A stretch of DNA of 44,490 nt, from assembly GCA_009774465.1 (NCBI GenBank), contig VSNT01000015.1, positions 1 through 44,490 on the forward strand, written 5' to 3'. Below the pieces are notes generated by a model. That model ran no database searches, was not told the DNA's origin, and saw only the letters and a list, made by a program, of their open reading frames with translations. This stretch comes from Lachnospiraceae bacterium (GTDB lineage: Bacteria > Bacillota_A > Clostridia > Lachnospirales > Lachnospiraceae). Both the position numbers and the translations under genes were made by a program. This document shows positions 23,485 through 33,409 of this stretch, piece after piece (the first letter of the stretch is position 1; every line of letters begins with the position of its first letter).

Positions 23485-25077
23485 ATGAGTAATTACGATC
23501 ATGAGATAAACAGAAGAAGGACTTTTGCAATTATTTCCCATCCGGATGCAGGTAAGACCACATTGACAGAGAAGTTCCTTTTGTATGGAGGAGCCATTAA
23601 TCTGGCGGGAAGTGTGAAAGGAAAGGCAACAGCAAGACATGCGGTTTCTGACTGGATGGAAATTGAAAAAGAAAGAGGTATTTCAGTTACCTCATCAGTT
23701 TTGCAGTTTGAGTATGATGATTTTTGTATTAATATTTTGGACACGCCGGGGCATCAGGACTTTTCAGAGGACACTTACAGAACGCTGATGGCGGCAGATT
23801 CAGCAGTAATGGTAATTGACGCTTCGAAAGGCGTGGAAGCTCAGACAAGAAAATTATTTAAAGTTTGTGTAATGCGCAAGATACCGATCTTTACTTTTAT
23901 TAACAAAATGGACAGAGATGCCAATGATACATTTGAACTGTTGGATGAAATTGAAAAGGAGCTTGGTATTGCAACCTGTCCGGTGAATTGGCCCATAGGT
24001 TCCGGCAAACGGTTTAAAGGCGTTTATGACAGGGACAGGCAGTGCGTGATTACCTATTCCGATACGGCAAAAGGGACAAAAGAAGGTGAGACCAGAGAAA
24101 TATCTGTAAAGGACAAGGCTGCACTGGTGCCTGTAATTGGAGAAGAAGCGGCCGATACACTGATTGACGAGATAGATCTTTTAGACGGGGCAAGCGCTGA
24201 ATTTGATTTGGAACTGGTACAGGCAGGTGAACTGACTCCGGTATTTTTTGGTTCAGCACTTACCAATTTTGGCGTAGAGTTCTTTCTTCAGCATTTTCTT
24301 AAAATGACCACTACACCCCTTCCAAGAAAGTCGGATGCTGGACTGATTTCACCTACTGAACAGGATTTTTCCGCATTTGTGTTTAAAATCCAGGCAAATA
24401 TGAATAAGGCGCACAGGGACAGAATTGCGTTTATGCGGATCTGCTCCGGAAAGTATGAAGCCAGTATGGAAGTAAAGCATGTGCAGGGGGGCAGGGTGAT
24501 GCGTCTTTCACAGCCTCAGCAGATTATGGCAAGTGAAAGAAAAATATTGGAAGAAGCCTATGCAGGGGATATTATCGGTGTGTTTGATCCGGGGGTTTTT
24601 TCCATTGGAGATACACTGTGTATGCCAAAAGAGCAATTCCAATATGAAGGTATTCCTACTTTTGCACCGGAGCATTTTGCAAGGGTGAGACAGGTGGACA
24701 CTATGAAAAGAAAGCAGTTTGTAAAAGGAATTACCCAGATTGCCCAGGAAGGTGCGATTCAGATTTTTCAGGAATTTAACACAGGAATGGAAGAAATCAT
24801 TGTTGGCGTTGTGGGAGTGCTTCAATTTGATGTACTGAAATATCGTCTGGAAAATGAATATAATGTGGAAATTAAACTGGAAAACTTACCTTACGAGCAC
24901 ATCAGATGGATTGAAAATAAGGACATTGATTTAAGTAAGCTTGTTGGTACTTCTGATATGAAGAAGATTAAGGATCTAAAGGGAAATCCCCTTTTACTTT
25001 TTATTAATGCATGGAGTGTGGGAATGACTTTAGACCGGAATGAAGGATTGATATTATCTGAGTTTGGACGTGATTAA
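23485..25077 (+). CDS. prfC: Peptide chain release factor 3
   Basis: RF3 is the GTPase that removes RF1/RF2 from the ribosome after termination. The 530-residue protein has ISHPDAGKTTLTEKFL (P-loop), the switch region RGISVTSSV, DTPGHQDFSEDTYR, and NKMDRDA as the base-recognition motif. Domains II and III follow. SD GAAAGGAA lies before ATG 23485. The next gene starts immediately after its stop codon. Confidence 0.97.
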   Translation: MSNYDHEINRRRTFAIISHPDAGKTTLTEKFLLYGGAINLAGSVKGKATARHAVSDWMEIEKERGISVTSSVLQFEYDDFCINILDTPGHQDFSEDTYRTLMAADSAVMVIDASKGVEAQTRKLFKVCVMRKIPIFTFINKMDRDANDTFELLDEIEKELGIATCPVNWPIGSGKRFKGVYDRDRQCVITYSDTAKGTKEGETREISVKDKAALVPVIGEEAADTLIDEIDLLDGASAEFDLELVQAGELTPVFFGSALTNFGVEFFLQHFLKMTTTPLPRKSDAGLISPTEQDFSAFVFKIQANMNKAHRDRIAFMRICSGKYEASMEVKHVQGGRVMRLSQPQQIMASERKILEEAYAGDIIGVFDPGVFSIGDTLCMPKEQFQYEGIPTFAPEHFARVRQVDTMKRKQFVKGITQIAQEGAIQIFQEFNTGMEEIIVGVVGVLQFDVLKYRLENEYNVEIKLENLPYEHIRWIENKDIDLSKLVGTSDMKKIKDLKGNPLLLFINAWSVGMTLDRNEGLILSEFGRD

Positions 25078-26346
25078 ATGAACCCCAAAAAAATATTGAT
25101 ATGGATTTTGCTGAGTCTTACATTACTGACTGGCTGTAACAGTTCAGGCAGTCAGAAGGACCAGGAAAATAATAAGGAACAATTAAATAGCAGCAGTCAG
25201 AGTCAGGTGATGTCAAGAAAGGATGCGGAAAAAGAAGGCATTCTGGCAGAATCGGAAAAGCAGGAAACGGATCTGGAGGAATTAAATGGCATTTATGGAA
25301 TTCCTGAGTCAGAGACAAATTATACCAGAAGCAGGCAGACGGGACTTTTTTATTACAACAGTCTGAATGAAGAAGAACAGATTGTCTATGCGGAAATTCT
25401 GCAGATATTACAGGGATTTGAAAGCGGTGTTGCGTTGTCCTGTGTGGAAACGGACATGATAGAGAAGGTGTTTCAGTGTGTATTAAATGACCATCCTGAA
25501 ATTTTCTTTGTGGATGGATATACCTTTACCAGATATACTTTGGGCGACATGGTGAAAAAAATAACTTTTTCCGGTACCTACAACATAACACCCGAGGAAG
25601 CGGCAATCCGGGAAGGACAGATCGCGCAGTATGTGGAAAAATGTTTATCCGGCATACAGGCGGGGATGGATCAGTATGAAGTAGCAAAATATATCTATGA
25701 ATATATTATTACCCAGACAGAGTATGATGCGAAAGTAGCTGACAATCAAAATATCTGTTCCGTGTTTATTTATCAAAAGAGTGTCTGCCAGGGATATGCA
25801 AAAGCCACCCAATATCTGCTTAATAAGGCTGGAATAGAAGCAACCTTAGTCATGGGAAGAGTGGCAAGCGGGGAAGGACATGCCTGGAATCTGGTTAAGC
25901 TGGATGGAAACTATTATTATGTAGATACTACATGGGGAGATGCTTCTTATCAAATTGTGGAAGGAAATGGCGAGCAGATGGCAGGCAGCATTCCTCCCAT
26001 CAACTATGATTATTTATGTGTTACCACAGAGCAGATGGAAAGAACGCATACCATAGAGGAGCTTGTTCCTGTTCCACGGTGTAATTCTATGGATGATAAT
26101 TATTATATCAGAGAAGGACTTTATTTTAACTGGCTTGATAAGGAAAAGCTTGAAGGGGTATTCCGGCAGGCATATGATCAGGGAAGCACCTATGTAACAT
26201 TAAAATGTATTAACAGTCTTGTATATGATGAAATGATCAGATATTTAATTGAGGAACAGGGAATTTTCCTTTATCTTAATACACAGGAAGGAACGGTTTC
26301 CTATGCAGAAAATAAAGATCAGCTTAGTTTAAGCTTCTGGCTGTGA
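25078..26346 (+). CDS. Lipoprotein with transglutaminase-like domain
   Basis: This 422-residue protein starts with a lipoprotein signal peptide whose lipobox LLTGC places the lipidated Cys at residue 20, followed by a Ser/Gln/Asn-rich linker. The central domain is a transglutaminase/protease-like fold with a complete Cys-His-Asp triad: Cys237 in SVCQGYA, His268 in GEGHAWNL and Asp283 in YYVDTTWGD. It is expected to sit outside the membrane, and its substrate is unknown. The ATG abuts the prfC stop codon, so expression is probably coupled although the functions look unrelated. Confidence 0.88.
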   Translation: MNPKKILIWILLSLTLLTGCNSSGSQKDQENNKEQLNSSSQSQVMSRKDAEKEGILAESEKQETDLEELNGIYGIPESETNYTRSRQTGLFYYNSLNEEEQIVYAEILQILQGFESGVALSCVETDMIEKVFQCVLNDHPEIFFVDGYTFTRYTLGDMVKKITFSGTYNITPEEAAIREGQIAQYVEKCLSGIQAGMDQYEVAKYIYEYIITQTEYDAKVADNQNICSVFIYQKSVCQGYAKATQYLLNKAGIEATLVMGRVASGEGHAWNLVKLDGNYYYVDTTWGDASYQIVEGNGEQMAGSIPPINYDYLCVTTEQMERTHTIEELVPVPRCNSMDDNYYIREGLYFNWLDKEKLEGVFRQAYDQGSTYVTLKCINSLVYDEMIRYLIEEQGIFLYLNTQEGTVSYAENKDQLSLSFWL

Positions 26347-26459
26347 ATTGCTGTCAGGTAAGGAAAGGATTTTCCTGCTGGGGCTATGCAAAAAGTTTAA
26401 ATTTTGGTATGATAAACTATATTAGGGCTTGCAATAGAAAGATGGAAAGGAACGTTATT

Positions 26460-26846
26460 ATGGAGAAAACTATTGAACAGAACACATATGTTTTACAGGA
26501 AGATGAGGATTTGGGAACTGTCAAGATTGCAGATGATGTGGTAGCAATGATTGCAGGACTTGCAGCAACTGAAGTGGAAGGGGTTGCAGCAATGGCCGGT
26601 AATATCAGCAATGAACTGATGAGCAAAATGGGAGTGAAGAACCTTGCGAAAGGTGTCAGAGTAGAGGTGATTGGAAAGAGGGTAAAAACATACCTTGCCC
26701 TTATTGTTGAGTATGGATACAATATTCCGGCAATCTCCCAGAGAGTTCAGGAAAAGGTAAAGTCTACGGTAGAGAATATGACGGGACTTGAGGTTTCAGA
26801 TGTAGATATCCGCATTGCGGGAGTTAGTATGCAGAAAGATAAATAA
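26460..26846 (+). CDS. Asp23/Gls24 family envelope stress protein
   Basis: This is a 128-residue Asp23/Gls24 (DUF322) protein of the type found upstream of nusB in Firmicutes. Its segments GTVKIADDVVAMIAGLAATEVEGV and YGYNIPAISQRVQEKV-like helix are diagnostic (quoted in part). I start at ATG 26460, which has AAAGGAA upstream. The frame is open from 26343 but that extension is not conserved. Family members are linked to cell-envelope stress, and the exact role here is unknown. Confidence 0.92.
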   Translation: MEKTIEQNTYVLQEDEDLGTVKIADDVVAMIAGLAATEVEGVAAMAGNISNELMSKMGVKNLAKGVRVEVIGKRVKTYLALIVEYGYNIPAISQRVQEKVKSTVENMTGLEVSDVDIRIAGVSMQKDK

Positions 26847-26863
26847 GCATAAGGTGGATATTT

Positions 26864-27262
26864 ATGAGCAGAAGAGAAATGAGAGAGCGGCTCTTTAAGC
26901 TGCTGTTTCGTGTAGAATTTAATTCAAGGGAAGAACTGGCGCAGCAGGAAGCATTTTTCTTTGAGGATGAAGAAAATGTTTCAGATCAGAAAGCCAATGC
27001 GGCAATCAGTGAGAAATTTAATAAAATCGTAGTAAAACTGGAAGGCATTGACCAGTCTTTGAATGAAAAAGTACAGGGATGGGATACAGGGCGTATGGGA
27101 AAGGTAGACCTTACCATACTGCGTCTTGCTGTTTATGAAATTATGTTTGATGAAGAGATACCTACCAGCGTTGCTATTAATGAGGCAGTTGAGCTTGCCA
27201 AGAAATTTGGGCAGGATTCCTCGCCGGCCTTTATAAACGGGGTACTGGCCAAATTTGCGTAA
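26864..27262 (+). CDS. nusB: Transcription antitermination protein NusB
   Basis: NusB binds boxA RNA with S10 and supports rRNA antitermination. The 132-residue all-helical protein begins MSRREMRERLFKLLFRVEF and ends with the conserved TSVAINEAVELAKKFG and SPAFINGVLAKF. SD AAGGTGG lies before ATG 26864, 17 bp after the Gls24 gene. Confidence 0.97.
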   Translation: MSRREMRERLFKLLFRVEFNSREELAQQEAFFFEDEENVSDQKANAAISEKFNKIVVKLEGIDQSLNEKVQGWDTGRMGKVDLTILRLAVYEIMFDEEIPTSVAINEAVELAKKFGQDSSPAFINGVLAKFA

Positions 27263-27355
27263 GGCAGATACGGTGTAGTATTGCAGATTTTAATTGCAGT
27301 ACAGATGGTAAGAAAGATTGATTTTTCAATTTTTGAAAGGAACATGGTTATAAAC

Positions 27356-28555
27356 ATGCAGAATGTTTATTCGGTTGGGCAGATAAATTCGTATATCAGA
27401 AATATGTTTATGCAGGATTTTCTGCTCCAGGACCTTTCTGTGAAGGGTGAAGTCAGCAATTGTAAATATCATTCTTCAGGGCATATTTATTTTACATTAA
27501 AGGATGGAAAAGGAACGATTTCCTGTGTGATGTTTGCAGGAAACCGTTCCGGTCTTGCGTTTCGGATGAGTGAAGGAATGCAGGTAGTGGTACAGGGTAC
27601 CATTGATGTATATGAAAGGGACGGCAAATATCAGTTATATGCAAAAGAAATCCATCAGGATGGAGCAGGAGCGCTTTACGAAAGGTTTGAACAGCTAAAG
27701 CAGGATTTGCTTGAGAGAGGAATGTTTGCTCCGGAATATAAAAAAACTGTCCCAAGATTTGTGAAAACTGTCGGTATTGTCACTGCACCAACAGGGGCGG
27801 CAGTTAGAGATATCATTAATATATCAACCAGAAGAAACCCTTATGTGCAGCTTATATTGTATCCGGCAATTGTGCAGGGAGAAGCGGCTGCGGCAAGTAT
27901 TGTTGAAGGAATACAGGCACTTGAGAAAAAAGCGGTGGATGTGATAATCGTAGGGCGCGGCGGTGGCTCTATTGAGGATTTATGGGCATTTAATGAAGAG
28001 GTGGTGGCGCAGGCGGTTTTTGACTGCAGTGTGCCCATTATATCTGCAGTGGGGCATGAAACAGATACTACAATTATAGATTATGTGGCTGATTTGCGTG
28101 CTCCCACACCCTCGGCGGCAGCAGAACTTGCGGTTTACGATATAGCACTTTTGCTCAGTCAGCTTGAAGGGTACCGCATGGTGCTTAACCGTCAGATACA
28201 GGGAATGCTTCAGCTGAGGAAGGCCCAGTTAAAAACGCTGGAGACACAGCTTAAAAAGAACAGCCCTATGGGAAAAATAAGAGAAAAGAGAACTTACGCA
28301 ATCAGTCTGGAAGAGCGTCTTAATGTATCCATGAAAAACAAAATCATGAATCAAAGACACCGGCTGGCTATTTATATAGAAAAACTAAAAGGATTATCAC
28401 CTCTGGATAAATTAAATCAGGGATATTCTTTTGTTTCCGACAAAGAAGGAAGAACCGTAACAAATATTGACAGAGTAAATGTTGGAGATCCGCTGCAGAT
28501 TTTTGTTAAAAATGGCAGAATAGAGGCGGATGTAACTGCAAAATATCCCGGATGA
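27356..28555 (+). CDS. xseA: Exodeoxyribonuclease VII large subunit
   Basis: XseA is the catalytic subunit of exonuclease VII, which degrades single-stranded DNA. The protein has an N-terminal OB-fold (GEVSNCKYHSSGHIYFTLKD), then the catalytic core with GIVTAPTGAAVRDI, VIIVGRGGGSIEDLWAFN and SAVGHETDTTIIDYVAD, and coiled coils toward the C-terminus. ATG 27356 gives the usual beginning MQNVYSVGQINSYI (399 aa). ATG 27344 is a close alternative. It overlaps or abuts xseB. Confidence 0.96.
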   Translation: MQNVYSVGQINSYIRNMFMQDFLLQDLSVKGEVSNCKYHSSGHIYFTLKDGKGTISCVMFAGNRSGLAFRMSEGMQVVVQGTIDVYERDGKYQLYAKEIHQDGAGALYERFEQLKQDLLERGMFAPEYKKTVPRFVKTVGIVTAPTGAAVRDIINISTRRNPYVQLILYPAIVQGEAAAASIVEGIQALEKKAVDVIIVGRGGGSIEDLWAFNEEVVAQAVFDCSVPIISAVGHETDTTIIDYVADLRAPTPSAAAELAVYDIALLLSQLEGYRMVLNRQIQGMLQLRKAQLKTLETQLKKNSPMGKIREKRTYAISLEERLNVSMKNKIMNQRHRLAIYIEKLKGLSPLDKLNQGYSFVSDKEGRTVTNIDRVNVGDPLQIFVKNGRIEADVTAKYPG

Positions 28556-28572
28556 AAGAAAGGAGCATTAAA

Positions 28573-28791
28573 ATGCAGGAAACAGAAAGGAAAGAACCTG
28601 GTCTGGAAGAAGCGTTTGTGCAGCTTGAAGAGACTGTTGCGGCGTTAGAGCAGGAAGAAATTTCTTTGGAGGAATCCTTCAGAATTTATAAAGAAGGTAT
28701 GGAACTTTTGAAAAAGTGCAATCAGGCCATTGACCAGGTTGAAAAAAAGGTATTGGTGCTGAATGAGGATGGAGAAACTCATGAATTTTAA
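28573..28791 (+). CDS. xseB: Exodeoxyribonuclease VII small subunit
   Basis: This is the 72-residue coiled-coil partner of XseA, with the conserved pattern FVQLEETVAALEQEEISLEE followed by a helix ending in CNQAIDQVEKKV. ATG 28573 has AAAGGAG eight bases upstream and is preferred. ATG 28552, which overlaps the xseA stop codon (ATGA), is the alternative. The 3' end overlaps ispA by 11 bp. Confidence 0.95.
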   Translation: MQETERKEPGLEEAFVQLEETVAALEQEEISLEESFRIYKEGMELLKKCNQAIDQVEKKVLVLNEDGETHEF

Positions 28792-29680
28792 TGAAAAATT
28801 GGACCAGAAAACCAGTCGGGTAGAGAAAATCTTAAAAGAATACCTGCCAGAGGAAACCGGATATCAGAAAAGACTTGTTGAGGCTATGAATTACAGTGTG
28901 ATGGCCGGGGGCAAGCGGCTGCGTCCCATATTGATGGAAGAGAGTTTTCTTTTATTTGGTGGAAAGGGGAGAGTGATAGAACCTTTTATGGCAGCGCTTG
29001 AAATGATTCATAATTATTCCCTGGTGCATGATGATCTGCCGGCTATGGATAATGATGAATATAGAAGAGGCCGAAAGACCACATGGAAAGTTTATGGGGA
29101 TGGAATGGCAGTGCTTGCCGGAGACGGGCTCCTTAATCTGGCATTTGAGACAGCAGCCCTGGCATTTGACCTGACAGAGAATCAGGAGGAAATGAAGCAG
29201 GCAGCCAGAGCTCTTAAGATTTTAGGACAAAAGGCCGGTATTTATGGAATGATTGGCGGACAGTGTGCTGACATAGAGGCGGAGGAAGGACGGCAGGTAA
29301 CAAGAGAGCTTTTATTGTTTATTCATGAAAACAAAACAGCGGCCTTAATACAGGCAGCCATGATGATAGGCGCTGTGCTGGCAGGCGCTGATGAAAAAAG
29401 CGTTGCGGCAATGGAAAAGGCAGCTTATAATATTGGAATTGCTTTTCAGATACAGGATGATATTCTGGATGTTACCAGCACCACGGAAGTTTTAGGAAAG
29501 CCGGTTGGCAGTGATGAAAAGAACAGCAAACTGACCTATGTAGCGCTTCATGGGCTGGAGGAATCAAAAGAGGAAGTGAAAAATCTGTCAAAGGAAGCAC
29601 TTTTATTTCTTTCTTCCTTTGAAAATCGGAATGAGTTTTTAGAGGAACTTGTAAATTCTTTGATCACCAGAGAAAAATAA
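28781..29680 (+). CDS. ispA: Farnesyl diphosphate synthase (polyprenyl synthetase)
   Basis: IspA condenses isopentenyl diphosphate with dimethylallyl or geranyl diphosphate. The 299-residue protein has GGKRLRPI, the first Asp-rich motif DDLPAMDND and the second DDILD, both needed for Mg-diphosphate binding. Two residues upstream of the first motif are small or aromatic (NYSLVH), compatible with a C15 product. ATG 28781 has GGAG upstream. It overlaps xseB and is followed by dxs, so isoprenoid genes are linked. Confidence 0.95.
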   Translation: MNFNEKLDQKTSRVEKILKEYLPEETGYQKRLVEAMNYSVMAGGKRLRPILMEESFLLFGGKGRVIEPFMAALEMIHNYSLVHDDLPAMDNDEYRRGRKTTWKVYGDGMAVLAGDGLLNLAFETAALAFDLTENQEEMKQAARALKILGQKAGIYGMIGGQCADIEAEEGRQVTRELLLFIHENKTAALIQAAMMIGAVLAGADEKSVAAMEKAAYNIGIAFQIQDDILDVTSTTEVLGKPVGSDEKNSKLTYVALHGLEESKEEVKNLSKEALLFLSSFENRNEFLEELVNSLITREK

Positions 29681-29718
29681 GGCGATAAATTGGAACAGAA
29701 GAAAAGGGGAGTTGTGTT

Positions 29719-31578
29719 ATGCTGCTTGATCGAATCAAAGGTGTCAATGATATTAAAAATATAGATGCATCGGAATATAAGGAACTTGCTCAGGAAATTA
29801 GAGATTTTCTGATTGAAAAAATCTCCCGCACCGGAGGGCATCTGGGCTCTAATTTGGGGGCGGTGGAATTAACGATGGCCCTGCATTTATTTTTAAATCT
29901 TCCAGAGGACAAGCTGATTTGGGATGTGGGGCATCAATCTTACACCCATAAGCTTTTAACGGGACGACAGGACGGATTTGATACACTGCGTAAGTTTGGA
30001 GGAATGAGCGGTTTTCCCAAACGAAAAGAAAGCGACTGCGACTGTTTTGACACAGGACATAGTTCCACTTCAATTTCTGCCGGTCTGGGACTGGTGAAGG
30101 CAAGAGATCTGCAAGGGGGCAGCCAGACAATTGTTTCTGTGATAGGAGATGGTTCACTGACAGGCGGCATGGCCTATGAGGCGCTTAACAATGCGGCGAA
30201 GCTGGAAACCAATTTTATAATTGTTCTTAATGATAACAATATGTCCATATCGGAAAATGTAGGTGGTGTGTCTAAATATTTAAATAATGTAAGAACAGCC
30301 AATGCCTATCTGGACATTAAAGAAGGCGTATATAATACCTTAAAGGAGATTCCCAAAGGAGATAAGGTTGTGGAAAGCATCCGCAAGGCGAAAAGCAGCT
30401 TTAAGCATTTGGTGGTTCCGGGAATGTTCTTTGAAGATATGGGAATTACATATTTAGGGCCGGTGGACGGACACAATATTCCTGCAATGGTAAGAACTTT
30501 TCAGGAGGCAAGAAGAATCAGAAATGCAGTGATTGTTCATGTGATTACGGAAAAAGGAAAAGGATTTGCCCCTGCGGAACGTCATCCGGCAAGATTTCAT
30601 GGAGCAGAGCCTTTTGATATCGAGACAGGGCTGCCTGCAAATCCAAGAAATACAGCAAATTATACGGATGTTTTTTCCACGGTTATGACTAAATTGGGGG
30701 CAAGGGATGAAAAGGTGGTTGCAATTACAGCCGCCATGCCTGATGGAACAGGTCTTAAACGTTTTAGAAATATGTACCCGGAGCGGTTTTTTGATGTGGG
30801 AATTGCAGAAGAACATGCAGTTACCTTTGCAGCAGGCCTTGCAGTGGGCGGATTAAAGCCCGTAGTGGCAATTTATTCTTCTTTTCTGCAAAGAGCATAT
30901 GATCAGATTCTTCATGATGTTTGTATTCAAAATCTTCCGGTTGTTTTTGCAATTGACAGGGCAGGCCTGGTTGGAAGCGATGGGGAAACCCATCAGGGAA
31001 TTTTCGATTTGTCTTATTTGTCTTCCATACCGGGAATGCATATTATGGCGCCCAAAAACAAATGGGAGCTGTCTGATATGATTAAGTTTGCAGTCAGTCT
31101 TGGAAGACCGGTGGCCATACGTTATCCCAGGGGAGAGGCTTATGCAGGACTTAAGGAGTATCGGGCGGCTATTGAACTTGGCAGATCGGAGCTTCTTTAT
31201 GCAGAGGGAGAAATATGTCTGATGGCAGTAGGAAGCATGGTGAAAACAGCCCTGGAAGTGAAAGAAAAGCTGAATACAGAAGGACATAAGTGCAGTGTGA
31301 TCAATGCCAGATTTGTTAAGCCTATTGATTTAGAGGCTGTAACATGGGCGGCTGAAAACCATAAGCTTGTGGTTACAATGGAAGAAAATGTAGCCAGCGG
31401 CGGCTATGGAGAAAAGGTCAGGGAGGCTCTATGCAGCCTGAATACGGAAGTGAGTCTGCTAACGGTTGCTATTCCTGATGAATATGTGGAGCATGGAAAT
31501 GTGGAACTGCTGAAACAGGAGCTTGGCATTAGTGCCGAAAAGATTACGGAAAGAATAAAAAAGGAATTAGAAAGCTGA
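29719..31578 (+). CDS. dxs: 1-deoxy-D-xylulose-5-phosphate synthase
   Basis: DXS is the thiamine-diphosphate enzyme that starts the MEP isoprenoid pathway from pyruvate and glyceraldehyde 3-phosphate. The 619-residue protein shows GHLGSNLGAVELT, WDVGHQSYTHKLLTGR, the ThDP motif GDGSLTGGMAYEALNNA and EEHAVTFAAGLA with the catalytic Glu, then the transketolase C-terminal domain. SD GGGGAG precedes ATG 29719. It lies 38 bp after ispA. Confidence 0.98.
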   Translation: MLLDRIKGVNDIKNIDASEYKELAQEIRDFLIEKISRTGGHLGSNLGAVELTMALHLFLNLPEDKLIWDVGHQSYTHKLLTGRQDGFDTLRKFGGMSGFPKRKESDCDCFDTGHSSTSISAGLGLVKARDLQGGSQTIVSVIGDGSLTGGMAYEALNNAAKLETNFIIVLNDNNMSISENVGGVSKYLNNVRTANAYLDIKEGVYNTLKEIPKGDKVVESIRKAKSSFKHLVVPGMFFEDMGITYLGPVDGHNIPAMVRTFQEARRIRNAVIVHVITEKGKGFAPAERHPARFHGAEPFDIETGLPANPRNTANYTDVFSTVMTKLGARDEKVVAITAAMPDGTGLKRFRNMYPERFFDVGIAEEHAVTFAAGLAVGGLKPVVAIYSSFLQRAYDQILHDVCIQNLPVVFAIDRAGLVGSDGETHQGIFDLSYLSSIPGMHIMAPKNKWELSDMIKFAVSLGRPVAIRYPRGEAYAGLKEYRAAIELGRSELLYAEGEICLMAVGSMVKTALEVKEKLNTEGHKCSVINARFVKPIDLEAVTWAAENHKLVVTMEENVASGGYGEKVREALCSLNTEVSLLTVAIPDEYVEHGNVELLKQELGISAEKITERIKKELES

Positions 31579-31580
31579 GA

Positions 31581-32471
31581 ATGAAAGAAAGACTTGATAT
31601 ATTGCTTGTGCAGAAAGGGTATGCACCATCCAGAGAAAAGGCGAAGGCCATTATCATGTCCGGAAATGTATTTATAGATGGACAGCGTGAGGACAAGGCC
31701 GGTACTGTATTTGATGCAGACAAAGTACAGATAGAGGTGAAAGGAACCGGACAGAAGTATGTAAGCAGAGGAGGACTCAAGCTGGAAAAGGCAGTTGATG
31801 CATTTGGGATTAACCTTGAAGAAGCCATTTGTATGGATATCGGAGCTTCTACCGGAGGTTTTACGGACTGTATGCTTCAAAACGGGGCAAAAAAAGTGTA
31901 TGCTGTTGATGTAGGACACGGACAGCTTGACTGGAAGCTGAGAAATGACAGCAGAGTCATTTGCATGGAAAAAACAAATTTCAGGTATATGACACCGGAA
32001 AATATTCAGGATAAATTGGATTTTGCATCTGTGGATGTGTCTTTTATTTCTCTTACGAAAATTTTACTGCCGGCACGGGCCCTTTTGAAGGAGAAAGGGG
32101 AAATGGTGTGCCTGATCAAGCCGCAGTTTGAGGCAGGAAGAGATAAGGTAGGGAAAAAGGGCGTGGTGCGTGAATCCGGGGTACATGAAGAAGTAATAAA
32201 AAAGATAGTTGATTATGCAGACTATATTGGATTTGATATCATGCATCTGGAATTTTCCCCCATTAAAGGGCCGGAAGGAAATATTGAGTATTTGATTCAT
32301 ATAAGCAAAAATGTAACGAAAACAGAAAATATAATTCAGACCACGGAACAGGAGGCAGAAGCTGCACTTGTTGAAATTATCAGGGAAAAGAAAGGATATT
32401 CCTGCCAGAAGGACATATCAAATCTGATTTCTGAAACTGTTTTAAAGGCACATGGAAGTCTGGATATATAA
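31581..32471 (+). CDS. tlyA: TlyA-type S4-domain FtsJ-like methyltransferase
   Basis: This 296-residue protein combines an N-terminal S4 RNA-binding domain (about 3-60, RLDILLVQKGYAPSREKAK) with an FtsJ/RrmJ-like Rossmann methyltransferase. The SAM motif is DIGASTGGFTDCMLQNG and the following acidic motif is VYAVDVGHGQL. Related TlyA proteins 2'-O-methylate rRNA, and in Firmicutes the gene (yqxC) lies between dxs and nadK or argR, as here. Activity on rRNA is expected but hemolysin annotations should be avoided. It starts 2 bp after dxs. Confidence 0.93.
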   Translation: MKERLDILLVQKGYAPSREKAKAIIMSGNVFIDGQREDKAGTVFDADKVQIEVKGTGQKYVSRGGLKLEKAVDAFGINLEEAICMDIGASTGGFTDCMLQNGAKKVYAVDVGHGQLDWKLRNDSRVICMEKTNFRYMTPENIQDKLDFASVDVSFISLTKILLPARALLKEKGEMVCLIKPQFEAGRDKVGKKGVVRESGVHEEVIKKIVDYADYIGFDIMHLEFSPIKGPEGNIEYLIHISKNVTKTENIIQTTEQEAEAALVEIIREKKGYSCQKDISNLISETVLKAHGSLDI

Positions 32472-32501
32472 AAGTGCCAAAGAAAATGAATGGGGAGTCG
32501 T

Positions 32502-33356
32502 ATGGATCATTTTTTTGTAGTAACTAATCCAAGGAAGGATGCAGAACTGAAAACTGCTCATTTAATCAGAGACTATCTGACCGAACGAAAGAAGAGCTGC
32601 ACCGTGGATATTGGAATGAAAAGCCCGGATAAAGAAGGGTATACATATAGCGAGCAGGTGGAAAAGGACATAGACTGTATTATTGTACTGGGAGGAGACG
32701 GGACGCTTTTGCAGGCAGTTACGAACCTTGCAGAAAAAAATATTCCTTTTTTAGGAATTAATCTGGGAACCTTGGGGTTTTTAGCTGAGGTAAACAAATC
32801 GGGTATAGAGGATGCTTTGGATAAGCTGATTCATAATGATTATGAGATAGAAAACCGTATGATGCTTTCCGGAAAAAGTTATGGAAATGGCAGTGTGAAA
32901 GATACCGCAAGGGCGCTGAATGATATTGTGATTACAAGGAAGGGCTCTTTGCAGATTATAGATTTTAATATTTATGTGAATGGAGAATTTCTCCACTGCT
33001 ATCATGCAGATGGAGTGATTGTATCGACGCCCACCGGTTCAACAGGATACAGTCTTTCAGCAGGCGGGCCTATTGTGGAACCGAAGGCTGATTTGATTGT
33101 ACTTACACCTATTTGTCCTCATTCTATGCAGAACAGAAGTATTATTTTATCTGCAAAGGACAGGATAACGGTGGAAATAGAAGATGGCAGGGATGGAGAA
33201 ATGCAGGAAGTAGAGGCCATTTTTGACGGATGTCATAAAGTGCCTCTTTGCACAGGGGAGAAAATCGAGGTACAAAAATCAGAAAAGACCACAGGAATTG
33301 TGAAATTAAGCCAAATGAGCTTTTTAGAGGTGCTTCACCGAAAAATGAGTGATTAA
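32502..33356 (+). CDS. nadK: NAD kinase
   Basis: NadK phosphorylates NAD to NADP. The protein has the GGDGTLLQAV motif near residue 65, LGINLGTLGFLAEV, and TPTGSTGYSLSAGGP, all typical. I prefer ATG 32502 (284 aa; MDHFFVVTNPRKD) because GGGGAG lies just upstream and it matches family starts. ATG 32490 in frame adds four residues. Confidence 0.96.
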   Translation: MDHFFVVTNPRKDAELKTAHLIRDYLTERKKSCTVDIGMKSPDKEGYTYSEQVEKDIDCIIVLGGDGTLLQAVTNLAEKNIPFLGINLGTLGFLAEVNKSGIEDALDKLIHNDYEIENRMMLSGKSYGNGSVKDTARALNDIVITRKGSLQIIDFNIYVNGEFLHCYHADGVIVSTPTGSTGYSLSAGGPIVEPKADLIVLTPICPHSMQNRSIILSAKDRITVEIEDGRDGEMQEVEAIFDGCHKVPLCTGEKIEVQKSEKTTGIVKLSQMSFLEVLHRKMSD

Positions 33357-33409
33357 GTATTCTATCATTGTCAAACGAGATACATGGAAGGGAAGGGCAT
33401 GGAAGAATC